A stretch of DNA of 64,000 bases from Candidatus Palibaumannia cicadellinicola (GCF_000754265.1 NZ_CP008985.1:695426-759425); one strand, 5' to 3'. Positions 1 through 10,542 are shown, numbered from the stretch's first letter. Notes: generated by a model not told the origin, from the sequence alone. Translations and numbers: made by a program.

Positions 1-2
1 AC

Positions 3-764
3 TTAAAGCAAGCAATAAATCTAGAACAAATGCGCGAAGCGATAGAGCAAGCAGGATTCAAAGATATTTTAGTGCAGAATTTAGGTAGTAGCCGAGACGT
101 GATAATACGTATGCCGCCAGATGAGATTCAGCAAAAGCTAGGTGATAGAGTCCTTAAGATTGTGAATAAGGTGAATAGCCAGAACGCTACGGTGAAACGA
201 ATAGAGTTTATTGGACCTAATGTTAGCAACGATCTCTTACAAGCAGGCAGCCTAGCACTACTACTCGCTTTCCTTTGTATTTTTATCTACGTGAGTTTCC
301 GCTTTGAGTGGCGACTGGCTACTGGTACTGTGATCGCGTTAATCCATGACGTTATTATTACCCTAGGATTGCTATCATTATTCCATATTGAGATTGAATT
401 AACTATTATCGCTTCACTGATTTCAGTTATTGGTTATTCACTCAACGATAGTATAGTAGTTTCCGACCGAATTCGTGATAATTTCCGTCGAATGTGCTGC
501 TACAATGCTTACGATATTTTTAATATTTCGCTGACCCAAACACTAAGTAGGACCATTATTACGTCAGCTATTACTATGATGGTGGTACTAATACTTTTAA
601 TTTTTGGCGGCTCTATGCTACGTAGTTTTTCGATGACGCTGTTAATTGGCGTATTTATCGGCACTATTTCCTCCATTTATGTTGCTTCTGCGTTAGCGCT
701 TAAACTTGGTATCAAACACGAACATATCCTGCCACATAAATTAGAGAAAGAGGCAGTTGAATAA
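3..764 (+). CDS. secF: Protein translocase subunit SecF, 5' end outside the window
   Basis: SecF pairs with SecD in the inner membrane and uses the proton-motive force to help SecYEG finish protein export. The reading frame is open from base 3 and has no start inside the window, so the first transmembrane helix and about 70 residues are missing. What remains is the periplasmic domain (motif QNLGSSRDV) and the cluster of membrane helices that begins near [12 protein letters not shown]. The conserved stretches [18 protein letters not shown] and [16 protein letters not shown] are present. The end is normal ([10 protein letters not shown]). In E. coli secDF lies just before nrdR-ribD-ribH-nusB, and the same order follows here, with the genes between removed. 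Confidence 0.96.
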   Translation, partial: LKQAINLEQMREAIEQAGFKDILVQNLGSSRDVIIRMPPDEIQQKLGDRVLKIVNKVNSQNATVKRIEFIGPNVSNDLLQAGSLALLLAFLCIFIYVSFRFEWRLATGTVIALIHDVIITLGLLSLFHIEIELTIIASLISVIGYSLNDSIVVSDRIRDNFRRMCCYNAYDIFNISLTQTLSRTIITSAITMMVVLILLIFGGSMLRSFSMTLLIGVFIGTISSIYVASALALKLGIKHEHILPHKLEKEAVE

Positions 765-873
765 TCAAGATATATTGTAGCTATTACAATAAGTGCTGCT
801 TGCTTTCTCATAGGCTACGTTCGCGCTACACTTGTTTGATCTAAATTCATCAGCTAGCCAGGAAGCGCAATCC

Positions 874-1290
874 ATGCATTGCTTATTTTGTTTCGCGGTC
901 GATACTAAAGTTATCGACTCCCGTCTCGTAGGAGAAGGAACACAAGTTCGCCGCCGCCGACAGTGTGTTATCTGTAATGAACGTTTTACCACCTTTGAAG
1001 TAGCAGAGTTTGTCTTACCTCGAGTTATAAAAAGTAATGAAATGCGTGAACCATTCAACGAAAATAAGCTACGGCGCAGTTTTCTCAAAGCTTTAGAGAA
1101 ACGTCCTGTCAAATCCGATGATATCGATATGGCTATAAATAACATTAAATTTAATTTATGCGCTACCGGTGAGTGCGCAGTGCCTAGTAAAATGATAAGT
1201 AATTTAGTCATGGACGCTTTAAAAAAACTAGATAAGGTAGCCTATATACGCTTTGCTTCTGTCTATCGCCATTTCGAAGATATTAGCTAA
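874..1290 (+). CDS. nrdR: Transcriptional repressor NrdR, slightly short at the C-terminus
   Basis: NrdR is a zinc-ribbon plus ATP-cone regulator that represses ribonucleotide reductase genes. I place the start at the ATG giving [16 protein letters not shown], because this is the family's normal N-terminus and a GGAAG ribosome site lies 8 bases upstream. A longer frame from 832 adds residues unlike the family. The four zinc cysteines (CLFC near residue 3 and CVIC near residue 31) and the ATP-cone ([21 protein letters not shown]) are intact. The protein has 138 residues and stops right after YRHFEDIS, about 11 short of the E. coli protein. It is first in the ribD-ribH-nusB-thiL-pgpA cluster. 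Confidence 0.95.
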   Translation: MHCLFCFAVDTKVIDSRLVGEGTQVRRRRQCVICNERFTTFEVAEFVLPRVIKSNEMREPFNENKLRRSFLKALEKRPVKSDDIDMAINNIKFNLCATGECAVPSKMISNLVMDALKKLDKVAYIRFASVYRHFEDIS

Positions 1291-1340
1291 TTTTGCAAAA
1301 AAATAGCTAGATGATAAGATTCAATTTCAAGGCTTATTGA

Positions 1341-2468
1341 ATGATATGTGATGAATTTTACCTGGCATTGGCATTTAAGTTAGCCCGTCGCGGACGGTTT
1401 ACAACCGCGCCTAATCCCAATGTGGGTTGTGTGATCATCCGCGATCGTTGCATAGTTGGTAAAGGTTACCATGTACGCGCTGGTGAACCTCATGCAGAAG
1501 TACATGCACTACGTATGGCTGGTACGGCGGCGCGCGGTGCTACTGCTTACATAACACTAGAACCTTGCAGCCACTATGGACGAACCCCACCATGTACCGA
1601 AGCACTAATAGCAGCTGGCGTAGTACGGGTGGTAGCTGCTATGCTCGATCCGAATCCGCAAGTTAATGGCCGCGGCCTGTACCGTCTACAAGAGGCAGGC
1701 ATAGAAGTCCGCCATAGTCTCATGCTGCTAGAGGCAGAGATGATTAATCAAGGTTTTATTAAACGTATGCGTACCGGTTTTCCTTGGATAAGAGTAAAAT
1801 TAGCGGCGTCTTTGGATGGCCGTACAGCAATGGCATCAGGGGAGAGCAATTGGATTACTTCTGATCAAGCGCGTCAGGATGTACAGCGGTTCCGCGCCGA
1901 AAGCGACGCTATTCTTTCTACCTCAGCTACCGTGTTGGCAGATAATCCTGCACTTAATGTACGCTGGTTATCTCTTCCTGCTGACGTTCAGTGCTTATGC
2001 GAAGAGAAGTACCTACGCCAACCAGTAAGAGTGATTATCGATAGTGCTAATAAAGTAAATCCTATCCACCGTGTGATACACGGTCAGGGGATAACCTGGC
2101 TGGCACGTCGAAAAAAGGACAATAATAGATGGCCAACATGGGTCGAGCAACTGGAATTACCATCATTTAATCAGCAGGGTCTAGTACGTATTGATATCAT
2201 GGCGCTGATGATGCAACTAGGAAGCCGGCATATTAATAGTGTATGGGTAGAAGCTGGAGCAAGTCTCTCAGGATCTCTCTTTTCGGCAGGTCTAGTAGAT
2301 GAGCTAATTCTTTATCTTTCACCGAAACTACTAGGTACCGCTACACGGCCGCTATGCTTACTACCTGGACTGGAACGTCTCAGTGATGCGCTTACTTTTG
2401 ACCTGCTAGATATGCGTCAAGTTGGTCCTGATATACGCCTACGTTTGAAACCGATCCGTGCAGTATAA
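1341..2468 (+). CDS. ribD: Bifunctional riboflavin deaminase-reductase RibD
   Basis: RibD carries out two consecutive riboflavin steps: deamination of the pyrimidine made by GTP cyclohydrolase II, then NADPH reduction of the ribosyl side chain. The N-terminal deaminase half shows the zinc and catalytic motif HAEVHALRMAG (around residue 50) and PCSHYGRTPPC (around residue 75). The C-terminal reductase half starts near MRTGFPWIRVKLAASLDG and holds ASGESNWIT and WVEAGASLSG. Its 375 residues are close to the E. coli length. It begins 50 bases after nrdR with an AAGG site. With ribH and ribB in this window, it shows that riboflavin synthesis is kept. Confidence 0.97.
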   Translation: MICDEFYLALAFKLARRGRFTTAPNPNVGCVIIRDRCIVGKGYHVRAGEPHAEVHALRMAGTAARGATAYITLEPCSHYGRTPPCTEALIAAGVVRVVAAMLDPNPQVNGRGLYRLQEAGIEVRHSLMLLEAEMINQGFIKRMRTGFPWIRVKLAASLDGRTAMASGESNWITSDQARQDVQRFRAESDAILSTSATVLADNPALNVRWLSLPADVQCLCEEKYLRQPVRVIIDSANKVNPIHRVIHGQGITWLARRKKDNNRWPTWVEQLELPSFNQQGLVRIDIMALMMQLGSRHINSVWVEAGASLSGSLFSAGLVDELILYLSPKLLGTATRPLCLLPGLERLSDALTFDLLDMRQVGPDIRLRLKPIRAV

Positions 2469-2542
2469 TGAATTCGCTTCAAAAGCATGATGTGAAAATC
2501 TCCATCTACGTGTTAATATGTTAATATTAGGTTAGGAGACTT

Positions 2543-3016
2543 ATGAAAGTTATTAAAGGTATTGTTGCAGCACCTAATGCGCACGTTGCTATCGCTATTG
2601 CACGCTTTAACAACTTCGTCAATGATAGCTTGCTTGATGGTGCAATCGATGTCCTCATTCGTATTGGTCAAATCAAAGATGAAAATATCACCGTCGTATG
2701 GGTACCGGGCGCCTATGAGCTACCACTTACTGTTAGCATGTTAGCCAAAAGCCAGAAATACGACGCTATAATTGCGTTGGGTACTATTATACGTGGAGGG
2801 ACCGCACATTTTGAATTTGTTGCTAGCGAATGTAGTTCAGGTCTATCAGCCGTAGCTATTAATAGTGCACATCCTGTAACGTTCGGGGTACTTACTACTG
2901 AAAGCCTCGAGCAAGCCATCGATCGCGCTGGCGTTAAGGGTGGTAATAAGGGCGCAGAAGCAGCACTAGCTACGCTAGAAATGATTAACGTATTACAAGC
3001 AATCAAAGCTTTGTAA
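2543..3016 (+). CDS. ribH: 6,7-dimethyl-8-ribityllumazine synthase
   Basis: Lumazine synthase (also called RibE in E. coli) condenses the RibD product with the four-carbon unit made by RibB, the last step before riboflavin synthase. Landmarks are the substrate-binding [24 protein letters not shown], and [14 protein letters not shown] with the catalytic His in AHF. The C-terminal [14 protein letters not shown] is typical. Its 157 residues match the usual length of about 156. A strong AGGAG site 8 bases upstream fixes the ATG. nusB begins 20 bases after the stop, so the genes are probably co-transcribed. Confidence 0.97.
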   Translation: MKVIKGIVAAPNAHVAIAIARFNNFVNDSLLDGAIDVLIRIGQIKDENITVVWVPGAYELPLTVSMLAKSQKYDAIIALGTIIRGGTAHFEFVASECSSGLSAVAINSAHPVTFGVLTTESLEQAIDRAGVKGGNKGAEAALATLEMINVLQAIKAL

Positions 3017-3036
3017 ATCTAGTCAAGGAGAATTGT

Positions 3037-3456
3037 GTGAAACTAACGGCTCGTCGCCGTGCCCGTGAATGCGCTGTCCAAGCGCTTTACTCATGGCAGT
3101 TATCTCATAACAATATCGCAGATATAGAAGTACAGTTACTAGCTGAACAGGATATAACAGGTATTGATCTAGCTTATTTTCACAAGCTATATTCTGGTAC
3201 AGCAATCGCTGCTCATGCACTAGATCAATTAATGGCGCCATATCTATCCCGTCCACTAGAGAAACTTGGACACGTAGAGCGTGCTGTGTTACGTATTGCG
3301 CTATATGAACTAAGCAAGTGTCAGGACGTACCATATCGAGTAGCAATTAATGAAGCAATAGAGCTAGCTAAAACTTTTGGTGCCGAAGATAGTTATAAGT
3401 TTATCAATGGTGTTCTGGAGAAAACAGCACCTCAGGTTCGTCCTAACCGGAAATAA
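3037..3456 (+). CDS. nusB: Transcription antitermination factor NusB
   Basis: NusB binds boxA RNA together with ribosomal protein S10 and helps antitermination of rRNA operons. The start is GTG, supported by AAGGAG 7 bases upstream and by the normal N-terminus [18 protein letters not shown], which carries the RNA-binding basic patch. The helical core includes [20 protein letters not shown] and [18 protein letters not shown]. The 139 residues are full length. It lies between ribH and thiL as in E. coli. Confidence 0.97.
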   Translation: MKLTARRRARECAVQALYSWQLSHNNIADIEVQLLAEQDITGIDLAYFHKLYSGTAIAAHALDQLMAPYLSRPLEKLGHVERAVLRIALYELSKCQDVPYRVAINEAIELAKTFGAEDSYKFINGVLEKTAPQVRPNRK

Positions 3457-3532
3457 CATTCCTGTCAGCCCCTATCCGTAGCTCGTTTAGCCAGTGATTT
3501 CATGTAATAGTCAAAGTTAATTGAGACATAGT

Positions 3533-4519
3533 ATGGCATGTGGTGAGTTTGAGTTAATTAACCGTTATTTCAACCAGATGCGTAATACACGCCAAGATGT
3601 TTTAGTTGGAATAGGTGATGACTGTGCGCTATTATCTGTGGTCGGTACAAAACTAATTGCGATTAGTACCGATACATTAGTTGCTGGTACGCATTTTCTG
3701 CCTGAAATAGATCCGATTGATCTAGGTTATAAGTCGCTAGCGGTGAACCTAAGTGATTTAGCAGCAATGGGTGCCGATCCCTCCTGGTTATCGCTATCTT
3801 TGACGCTACCATCAGTAGATGAAGCTTGGATAGCTGCTTATAGCCATAGCTTATTCCAGCAGCTGAATCATTACAATATGCAGCTAATTGGTGGCGATAC
3901 AACGAAAGGGCCACTAAGTATCACACTAACAGTTCATGGGCTTATTCCGGTAGGTCAAGCGTTAACTCGCTCCGGTGCCTGTATTAGCGACTTTGTTTAT
4001 GTCACCGGTACGTTAGGAGATAGTGCCGCTGGACTAGCTATTTTACAAAATAAACTACCAGTAAATAATGAAAAAGATCGACAGTATCTGCTAGGCCGCC
4101 ATCTTCGTCCTCAACCACGCATACTAGAGGGGCAAGTTCTGCGCGATATAGCTAGTGCCGCTATCGACCTCTCTGATGGTATGATTAATGATTTGCGTCG
4201 TATCTTGATCGAGAGCGACTGTGGTGTACATATCAATTTAGAAAATATTCCCTGTTCATCGGCGCTGAAGCGGCATACAACGCCGGACCAGGCTTTGCGC
4301 TGGGCGCTGAGTGGTGGGGAAGATTATGAACTTTGTTTTACTGTGCCACAGATCAACTGCGCAGCACTAGATGTAGCTATGAATTACATTGGTACTCAAT
4401 TCACCTGTATCGGTCAAATTAAACCTAGCGGTGAAGGGATTAAATTTATGGTTCATAACCATCCCGTACAGTACAACTGGTACGGTTATGACCACTTCAA
4501 ATTAGATAAACTCTTATGA
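3533..4519 (+). CDS. thiL: Thiamine-monophosphate kinase
   Basis: ThiL phosphorylates thiamine monophosphate to thiamine pyrophosphate, the active cofactor. The start is set at the ATG of [13 protein letters not shown], the family N-terminus; an upstream in-frame TTG at 3521 adds four unlikely residues. Motifs are [50 protein letters not shown] and LSGGEDYEL, typical of the PurM/ThiL ATP-binding fold. The 328 residues are normal. Its last bases overlap the pgpA start by four (ATGA), which indicates translational coupling. thiD is also in this window. Confidence 0.96.
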   Translation: MACGEFELINRYFNQMRNTRQDVLVGIGDDCALLSVVGTKLIAISTDTLVAGTHFLPEIDPIDLGYKSLAVNLSDLAAMGADPSWLSLSLTLPSVDEAWIAAYSHSLFQQLNHYNMQLIGGDTTKGPLSITLTVHGLIPVGQALTRSGACISDFVYVTGTLGDSAAGLAILQNKLPVNNEKDRQYLLGRHLRPQPRILEGQVLRDIASAAIDLSDGMINDLRRILIESDCGVHINLENIPCSSALKRHTTPDQALRWALSGGEDYELCFTVPQINCAALDVAMNYIGTQFTCIGQIKPSGEGIKFMVHNHPVQYNWYGYDHFKLDKLL

Positions 4520-5043
4520 CTCTCAAGAGTCAGCACGCCAAAAAGCCCATTGAACTATCTAACCCCTTGCACTTACTTGCTACTGGTTTCGGTAGTGGCA
4601 TGTTTTATTGGATGCCTGGTACAGTGGGATCGCTTGTAGCTATTTTATTATGGTTTCTATTGCTATCCTTCTTACCTTGGCCACTAGATTTACTAGTCGT
4701 AATCTTGAGTATTTTCCTGGGCATCTATGTTTGTCATCATACTGCATGTGATATAGGGGTGCATGACCATAGTTGTATTGTATGGGATGAATTTATCGGT
4801 ATGTGGCTAACGTTAATAGCTTTGCCGAGGAATGATTGGCGCTGGGTTATAACTGGTTTTTTGTTGTTTCGTTTTTTAGATATTTGGAAACCTTGGCCAA
4901 TTAGTTGGCTTGACCGTAAAGTGCAGGGAGGCATAGGTATAATTATCGACGATGTTGTAGCTAGCATGATAGCAGCAGGAATATTAATTCTACTCCATAC
5001 GTCAGGCTGTTTTTTGAGCGAAACATTAACAAAAGACTTATAA
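4516..5043 (+). CDS. pgpA: Phosphatidylglycerophosphatase A
   Basis: PgpA is an inner-membrane phosphatase that converts phosphatidylglycerophosphate to phosphatidylglycerol. The 175-residue protein has the family motifs [18 protein letters not shown], the acidic active-site segment [10 protein letters not shown] and [12 protein letters not shown], with [12 protein letters not shown] near the end. Several hydrophobic helices (for example [21 protein letters not shown]) place it in the membrane. It starts inside the thiL stop codon (ATGA overlap). With plsC in this window it shows that phospholipid synthesis is at least partly retained. Confidence 0.96.
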   Translation: MTLKSQHAKKPIELSNPLHLLATGFGSGMFYWMPGTVGSLVAILLWFLLLSFLPWPLDLLVVILSIFLGIYVCHHTACDIGVHDHSCIVWDEFIGMWLTLIALPRNDWRWVITGFLLFRFLDIWKPWPISWLDRKVQGGIGIIIDDVVASMIAAGILILLHTSGCFLSETLTKDL

Positions 5044-5087
5044 AACACTTAGTAAGAACGTTTGTTTGTGGATGGGATAGATAAACT

Positions 5088-6827
5088 TTGCCAGGCAATA
5101 ATATAAGCGTGAAAGTACGACATCACTGTAAATTATTACTACTCTATGTTTTATTTTATATGTCACCTACTTATGGTACGACTTGCTTAGAGTTTAAAGG
5201 ACTCAGCGAAGACTTACAGAGCAACGTACGTACCCGTTTATCCACACTTGACGCAGATGATGTTCATGTTTATAGCAGTTGGCTTAATGACGTGGTGCGC
5301 GAAGAGCTGCGTGCTCTTGGTTATTACTCTCCTACCATAGATTTTGAATTACGACCTGCGTTAAATAGCGGGTGTGATGTTCTTATTACCAATGTAGATA
5401 TTGGTAAACCTATTACGATAACAGGAGTGAACGTTGTTTTGCGTGGCGATGCATGCCTGGATATTGATTACCAGCAGTGGGTCAAACTTAGTAAGCCGGC
5501 ATTAGGCTCGATTCTAAATCACCGTCAGTACGATAATTTCAAAAGTGGCTTCTCTAGCCTAGCACTACGTAAGGGTTACTTTAACGCTGCATTCTACAAA
5601 AGTCAGTTAAGTATCTCACCTATACGCTACCAGGCTTACTGGGATATTGATTTTGATAGCGGTAAGCGTTACCGATTTGGAAAAGTGCGTTTTCATGGCA
5701 CGCAAATCAGCGAAGATTACTTACAGAATATCGATTTAATTAATTTAGGTGCTTCTTATAGCCTAGAAGCGCTGGCAATCTTCTATAACAGCTTGGTCGC
5801 GAGCAACTTATTTAAATCAGTAATTATATCACCTGACTTTCAGGATAACACTTTGCTGCTAGACACTATGGTAACGCAATGTCTCCGTAATAAGCTAGAA
5901 ATAGGTCTAGGATATTCAAATGACTTAGGACTACGGTTAAAAACACTCTGGCATAAACCTTGGCTGAACTCGCGCGGTCATAGTATGAAAACAAGTATCA
6001 ACTTGCCAGTACCAGAGCAAGTGATTGAGATAACATATAAAATTCCTTTGTTTCATCATTATCTGGAGCAATACTATCTACTACAAGGGAGATTTAAGCT
6101 AGCTCATATCAATTATAATAAATCTGAGTTAACCACCCTAAATGTAATACGTTACTGGGATATATCTAACAGCTGGCAACGGGCAATACATCTACGCTGG
6201 AGCATGAATCATTTCACAGAAGCAAAAATAAATAATACTACTATGCTGATTTATCCAAGTATCAGCATGAACCGCACCCGACAACGCGGTGGAATCATGT
6301 CAACCTGGGGTGATAGCCAGCGCTATTCGTTATCGGTATCTACTACTACCTGGGGTTCAAATGTAAATTTTCTGCTATTACAAGCACAAAATGTTTGGAT
6401 CCGTACGCTAGCGGAAAAGTATCGCTTTGTAATGCGTAGTCATTTAGGCTGGATTGAGACTAATAATTTTGAAAACATTCCTCCTACACTGCTTTTTTTT
6501 GCCGGCGGAGACCATAGTATACGGGGTTATAAATATCAATCCTTATCGCCACGGAATAACTACGGTAAGCTCACTGGCGCTTTAAAATTAGCAAGAGTAT
6601 CACTAGAGTATCAGTACCATATGATAGGCAAATGGTGGGGTGCAGTCTTTATCGATAGCGGTGAAGCAGTAAATGACATCACACAGAGTAATATTAGAAC
6701 TGGTGCCGGTATTGGTATGCGTTGGCAATCGCCAGTTGGTTTGTTCGAATTAGATCTTGCTACACCGGTAGCAGATAAGTGTGAGCATGGATTGCAGTTA
6801 TACATCGGATTCGGGCCAGAACTGTGA
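5088..6827 (+). CDS. tamA: Translocation and assembly module outer-membrane barrel TamA
   Basis: TamA is an Omp85-family outer-membrane barrel that works with TamB in outer-membrane assembly and lipid transport. The protein has an N-terminal signal segment (CKLLLLYVLFYM), three POTRA-like domains (EELRALGYYSPTIDFELRP; ALRKGYFNAAFYKSQL; YRFGKVRFHGTQISEDYL) and a C-terminal 16-strand barrel with FFAGGDHSIRGYKYQSL and the closing GLQLYIGFGPEL. Its 579 residues match E. coli. The start is uncertain: TTG at 5088 has GGGA 11 bases upstream, and GTG at 5109 would give a more compact signal peptide. The stop overlaps the tamB start. Confidence 0.95.
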   Translation: MPGNNISVKVRHHCKLLLLYVLFYMSPTYGTTCLEFKGLSEDLQSNVRTRLSTLDADDVHVYSSWLNDVVREELRALGYYSPTIDFELRPALNSGCDVLITNVDIGKPITITGVNVVLRGDACLDIDYQQWVKLSKPALGSILNHRQYDNFKSGFSSLALRKGYFNAAFYKSQLSISPIRYQAYWDIDFDSGKRYRFGKVRFHGTQISEDYLQNIDLINLGASYSLEALAIFYNSLVASNLFKSVIISPDFQDNTLLLDTMVTQCLRNKLEIGLGYSNDLGLRLKTLWHKPWLNSRGHSMKTSINLPVPEQVIEITYKIPLFHHYLEQYYLLQGRFKLAHINYNKSELTTLNVIRYWDISNSWQRAIHLRWSMNHFTEAKINNTTMLIYPSISMNRTRQRGGIMSTWGDSQRYSLSVSTTTWGSNVNFLLLQAQNVWIRTLAEKYRFVMRSHLGWIETNNFENIPPTLLFFAGGDHSIRGYKYQSLSPRNNYGKLTGALKLARVSLEYQYHMIGKWWGAVFIDSGEAVNDITQSNIRTGAGIGMRWQSPVGLFELDLATPVADKCEHGLQLYIGFGPEL

Positions 6828-9800
6828 ACCTATTGAAGAAAAACCATTTAGGAATTTTACTGTTACTCTTGTTACTAAGTACGCTAGCTTTTTTGCTTAG
6901 TACAACTACTGGTTTACATCTAGTACTAAACAGTGTCGTTAGCTGGGTACCAGGGCTAGAAATTTCTTCTGTTCACGGTGATTGGAGTAATATTATTCTT
7001 AAACAAGTCCGATACCAAATACCAGGTGTTATAATTAAAGCAAGTGAATTTAACCTTGCGCTAGACTTTAGCAGTTTGGTGCACCGTAAGCTATGTATTC
7101 ATACTGTCTATCTACGTGATGTCTCGGTCCAGGTCAAAATTAAACCACTAAGCTCACATACTACACAAGCTTGCTTGAGTAACTATGAGCCAAATAGTAC
7201 AACTAGAATAATTCTCTCGACACCTTATCCACTTATTATACGCCGCCTGACACTACATAATATGCAGGTTAAGGTCAATCATACTAATATTAAACTTCAT
7301 GAGTTAAGTACTGGACTGATATTCAGAGAACATCAATTATTGGTAAAGTCAACACGTATCTCAGGTCTATTCGTCGCACTGCCTAAAGCAGCACCAGTAG
7401 TAATAAACCAGTGGGTTGCAATGGCAATCAAACTCAAAAACCTCAGTCAATCTTCGCTGTTAAAAACTCTGCCAAATATGTTTACCAAACCATTTAGATC
7501 CGTGTCATTACTACCAACGCTGCCGTTGAATATTACTATTGAAGATCTTAATGGTAATAATCTACATATCACGGGAAAAAATGATATATGGATTACTCGG
7601 CTACGCATGCAGGCAATAACTCACGATCAGTACGCAGAACTAATACTACTAGAGATAGAATCCTCCCAGGGGTTGTTAAATGCATCCGGCAATGCAGATT
7701 GGCGTTGTAGTAAATTACCAGTTCATTTGATAGTAAACAGTATACTGAATATCGATCCTATTAAAAAAGAAATAGTTCAGTTAAGCATCAGCGGTAGTTT
7801 ACGTGATGAACTACATACAATGATTGATCTTTCTGGCTCTGTCAAAGCTAAACTCGCTATTAATATTAAGATGATACAGTTAGGAGCTCATAAGTTCGCG
7901 CTACCGCCGGAAGTTAATCATCAGCTTAGATTAAGTTCCGGCGGTAGCGCGCGTGGGAGTCTCAAACTCAGAGGTGATATAAGCATCAGCTCGCAGCAAG
8001 TACTAGTAGACTGTCACATTAGCTCGTTACGCTGGGCTGATTTAAACATTAGGGACATTACTTTACAAGGGATAATATTATCAGGAGAAAGTCTTAGTGG
8101 TTACCTGCACTTGCAAATCGCTCAATTGCAGCAGAGGCAATGGTTATTACGTCAGCTAATTTTTACAGCTACCGGAGATGAGAAGCAGCATCAGCTAACA
8201 TTGATCATGCTTGGTAAACCAAAGATAGCAGGTCAGTTACAAATACAAGGTCATTTCGATAGCACACATCAGCTATGGCATGGTGTACTTAGCCAAACTA
8301 GTTTCACAACCACTATCGGAGAAATACTAAAACGATTGGTGCCTAAATTTCAATTTCAATCTAATATGCAGGCTAGCGGTTTTGTTACAGGTAGCGCAGA
8401 GGTTGGTTGGGAAGCTGGCAGTAAACTACCGCATGCCAAAGTTGGACTTTTCGGCCAGAATATCAAAATCAGTCAGATAGTACCAGTACCGGGAAAAACC
8501 TGGCAGGTATTATTAGATAGGCTCATATTAAATGCAGGATTCGATAAAGATCAGGCACACTTTAATTGGTTACTAAAAATAGCTAGTAACGGTCAGTGTA
8601 ACGGGCAATTACAAGTAGTGCATACTAAAAAAAAGCATAATATTAACGGTAATATTAATATTCAAGATATCTCTCTAGCGCTACTGAAGCCCCTCTTCGG
8701 GCGTGGAGAGAGCGTAGAAGGTATGCTAAATGCAGCCTTATTGATCAGCGGCAATACTAAGTTACCACAGCTTGACGGTCAGCTAAGATTAGAACAACTC
8801 ATTATAAAACACACAGTAATACCTTGTTCTATGACAGAAAGCCGGTTAACACTGAATTTTTCAGGTACTAAATTAGATTTGCATGGATTGATTAGTACCA
8901 AACATGGACAAGTTAATATCATCGGCCACGCTAATTGGAACTGTGTTGATGTTTGGCAAGCGCGTATTGCCGCCTCGGGTAATAGAATGCGCATTACTAT
9001 GCCGTCGATAGTACAGATAGTACAGTTAGATATATCTCCTAACATTGTTTTTGAAGCTACTCCGACGTTATTAACCCTTAACGGTAAGATAGACATTCCC
9101 TGGATGCGCATTAAAGTGAAAGATATGTCGGAAAGTACCGGGAGCATTTCATCTGATGAGGTACTATTAGATGAGCAACTTAAATTAGTGACAATGCGAG
9201 CACATGATCAAAGTATTGTTATTCCTATCATCACTAACCTATTAGTCCATGTTGGGAATGACGTACAAATCAATGCCTTAGGTTTGAAAGCTAATCTTTC
9301 AGGTGACCTAAAAGTAACTCAAGATCAAAAAAGACTGGGTATTAGTGGGGAAATAGATATTCCATCCGGCTATTTCCAAGCTTATGGTCAGGACTTAATC
9401 ATAACTCAAGGCCAACTGCTCTTCTCTGGACCCATAGATCAGCCTTATCTCAACATCCAAGCGATCCGTGATCCAGAGTATACTAAGGATAATGTAATAG
9501 CTGGCGTACAAGTTACTGGTCCAGTTTACCAACCGATACTAGATGTATTTTCTAATCCGATTAAATCCCAGCCAGAAGCGCTGTCTTATTTATTAAAAGG
9601 CCACGGTATTGATGAAATGAGTACTGATCGTAATATCATGGTAGCAATGTTAATTAGAATGGGAATGGTACAAAGCGAGCAATTTTTAGGTAAAATTGGA
9701 GATTTATTTGGGGTGACTGATCTAGCTTTAGATACCCAGGGTAGTGGAGATAGTTCCAAAGTAATTTTCAGCGGATATATTGCTCCTAGATTACAGGTTA

Positions 9801-9931
9801 AATATAATCTTGATATTTTTGACTCACTAGCAACGTTAATCTTACATTACCGCTTAATGCCTCAACTTTATTTAGAAGTAGTATCTGGTCTTAACCAGGC
9901 ACTGAACTTATTTTATAGATTTGATTTTTAA
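6824..9931 (+). CDS. tamB: Translocation and assembly module inner-membrane protein TamB, shortened
   Basis: TamB is anchored in the inner membrane and spans the periplasm as a long beta-taco groove; in E. coli it partners TamA and shares phospholipid transport with its AsmA-like relatives. Here it starts with GTG overlapping the tamA stop (GTGA). The N-terminal anchor (LGILLLLLLLSTLAFLLS) and the conserved C-terminal DUF490 region (GQDLIITQGQLLFSGP, DTQGSGDSSKVIFSGY, final YRFDF) are intact. At 1035 residues it is about 220 shorter than E. coli TamB. The loss appears internal: after the segment with QTSFTTTIGEIL the usual cysteine-containing stretch is missing before FVTGSAEVGWE. It is probably functional with a shorter groove. 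Confidence 0.94.
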   Translation: MNLLKKNHLGILLLLLLLSTLAFLLSTTTGLHLVLNSVVSWVPGLEISSVHGDWSNIILKQVRYQIPGVIIKASEFNLALDFSSLVHRKLCIHTVYLRDVSVQVKIKPLSSHTTQACLSNYEPNSTTRIILSTPYPLIIRRLTLHNMQVKVNHTNIKLHELSTGLIFREHQLLVKSTRISGLFVALPKAAPVVINQWVAMAIKLKNLSQSSLLKTLPNMFTKPFRSVSLLPTLPLNITIEDLNGNNLHITGKNDIWITRLRMQAITHDQYAELILLEIESSQGLLNASGNADWRCSKLPVHLIVNSILNIDPIKKEIVQLSISGSLRDELHTMIDLSGSVKAKLAINIKMIQLGAHKFALPPEVNHQLRLSSGGSARGSLKLRGDISISSQQVLVDCHISSLRWADLNIRDITLQGIILSGESLSGYLHLQIAQLQQRQWLLRQLIFTATGDEKQHQLTLIMLGKPKIAGQLQIQGHFDSTHQLWHGVLSQTSFTTTIGEILKRLVPKFQFQSNMQASGFVTGSAEVGWEAGSKLPHAKVGLFGQNIKISQIVPVPGKTWQVLLDRLILNAGFDKDQAHFNWLLKIASNGQCNGQLQVVHTKKKHNINGNINIQDISLALLKPLFGRGESVEGMLNAALLISGNTKLPQLDGQLRLEQLIIKHTVIPCSMTESRLTLNFSGTKLDLHGLISTKHGQVNIIGHANWNCVDVWQARIAASGNRMRITMPSIVQIVQLDISPNIVFEATPTLLTLNGKIDIPWMRIKVKDMSESTGSISSDEVLLDEQLKLVTMRAHDQSIVIPIITNLLVHVGNDVQINALGLKANLSGDLKVTQDQKRLGISGEIDIPSGYFQAYGQDLIITQGQLLFSGPIDQPYLNIQAIRDPEYTKDNVIAGVQVTGPVYQPILDVFSNPIKSQPEALSYLLKGHGIDEMSTDRNIMVAMLIRMGMVQSEQFLGKIGDLFGVTDLALDTQGSGDSSKVIFSGYIAPRLQVKYNLDIFDSLATLILHYRLMPQLYLEVVSGLNQALNLFYRFDF

Positions 9932-9987
9932 ATACTTATGGTTGTAGTAAAGTATATTACTGAAACTTTATTATTTTTGATACCTAT

Positions 9988-10542
9988 TTATCTTCCTTCG
10001 TTATGAGCTAAGTTTTGCTTTGCTCGTGAGAAGGATAGCATAATCTCTCTTTTAGCATCTTGAGCGTTTTCCCAGCCGTCTACTTTAACCCATTTGCCAG
10101 CTTCTAGATCTTTGTAGTGCTCGAAGAAGTGGATAATCTGCGCCCGCAGTTTTTGTGGTAAGTCTTCAATATCTTTTATATTTTCATATTCATTCGATAA
10201 CGTAGTGTGCGGCACTGCGATCAGCTTAGCATCTTCACCAGATTCGTCGGTCATTTTTAGCATACCAATTGGACGGCAGCGGATTACGGAACCTGGTTGT
10301 AGTGGATAAGGTGTTGGTACCAGCACATCTACTGGATCACCGTCTAGCGATAAGGTATGGTTTATGTAACCGTAGTTACAAGGATAAAACATCGCAGTGG
10401 ACATAAAACGATCAATAAATAACACTCCTATTTCTTTATTTACTTCATATTTAATCGAAGCAGCCGTATTTGCTGGAATTTCTACCACCACGTAAATATC
10501 ATCTGGTATATTTTGTCCTGCAGGTACCAAATTTAAGCTCAT
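9988..10542 (-). CDS. ppa: Inorganic pyrophosphatase
   Basis: This soluble family I pyrophosphatase hydrolyses pyrophosphate and so drives biosynthesis forward. The start is taken at [18 protein letters not shown] with an AAGGAAAG site 5-6 bases upstream; a frame starting at 10557 adds five atypical residues. Active-site motifs are [31 protein letters not shown] and the metal-binding DGDPVDVLV. It is 184 residues, slightly longer than E. coli's 176 at the C-terminus. It converges on tamB, as in E. coli once msrA and ytfP are removed. Confidence 0.97.
   Translation of the reverse strand: MSLNLVPAGQNIPDDIYVVVEIPANTAASIKYEVNKEIGVLFIDRFMSTAMFYPCNYGYINHTLSLDGDPVDVLVPTPYPLQPGSVIRCRPIGMLKMTDESGEDAKLIAVPHTTLSNEYENIKDIEDLPQKLRAQIIHFFEHYKDLEAGKWVKVDGWENAQDAKREIMLSFSRAKQNLAHNEGR

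Noticed and set aside
765..1211. 148-codon open frame antisense to nrdR
   Set aside because: It is the shadow of the well-supported nrdR on the other strand and has no recognisable domain.
6488..6503. A run of eight T in tamA as a possible frameshift
   Set aside because: The frame stays open and matches TamA on both sides, so the gene is intact as written.
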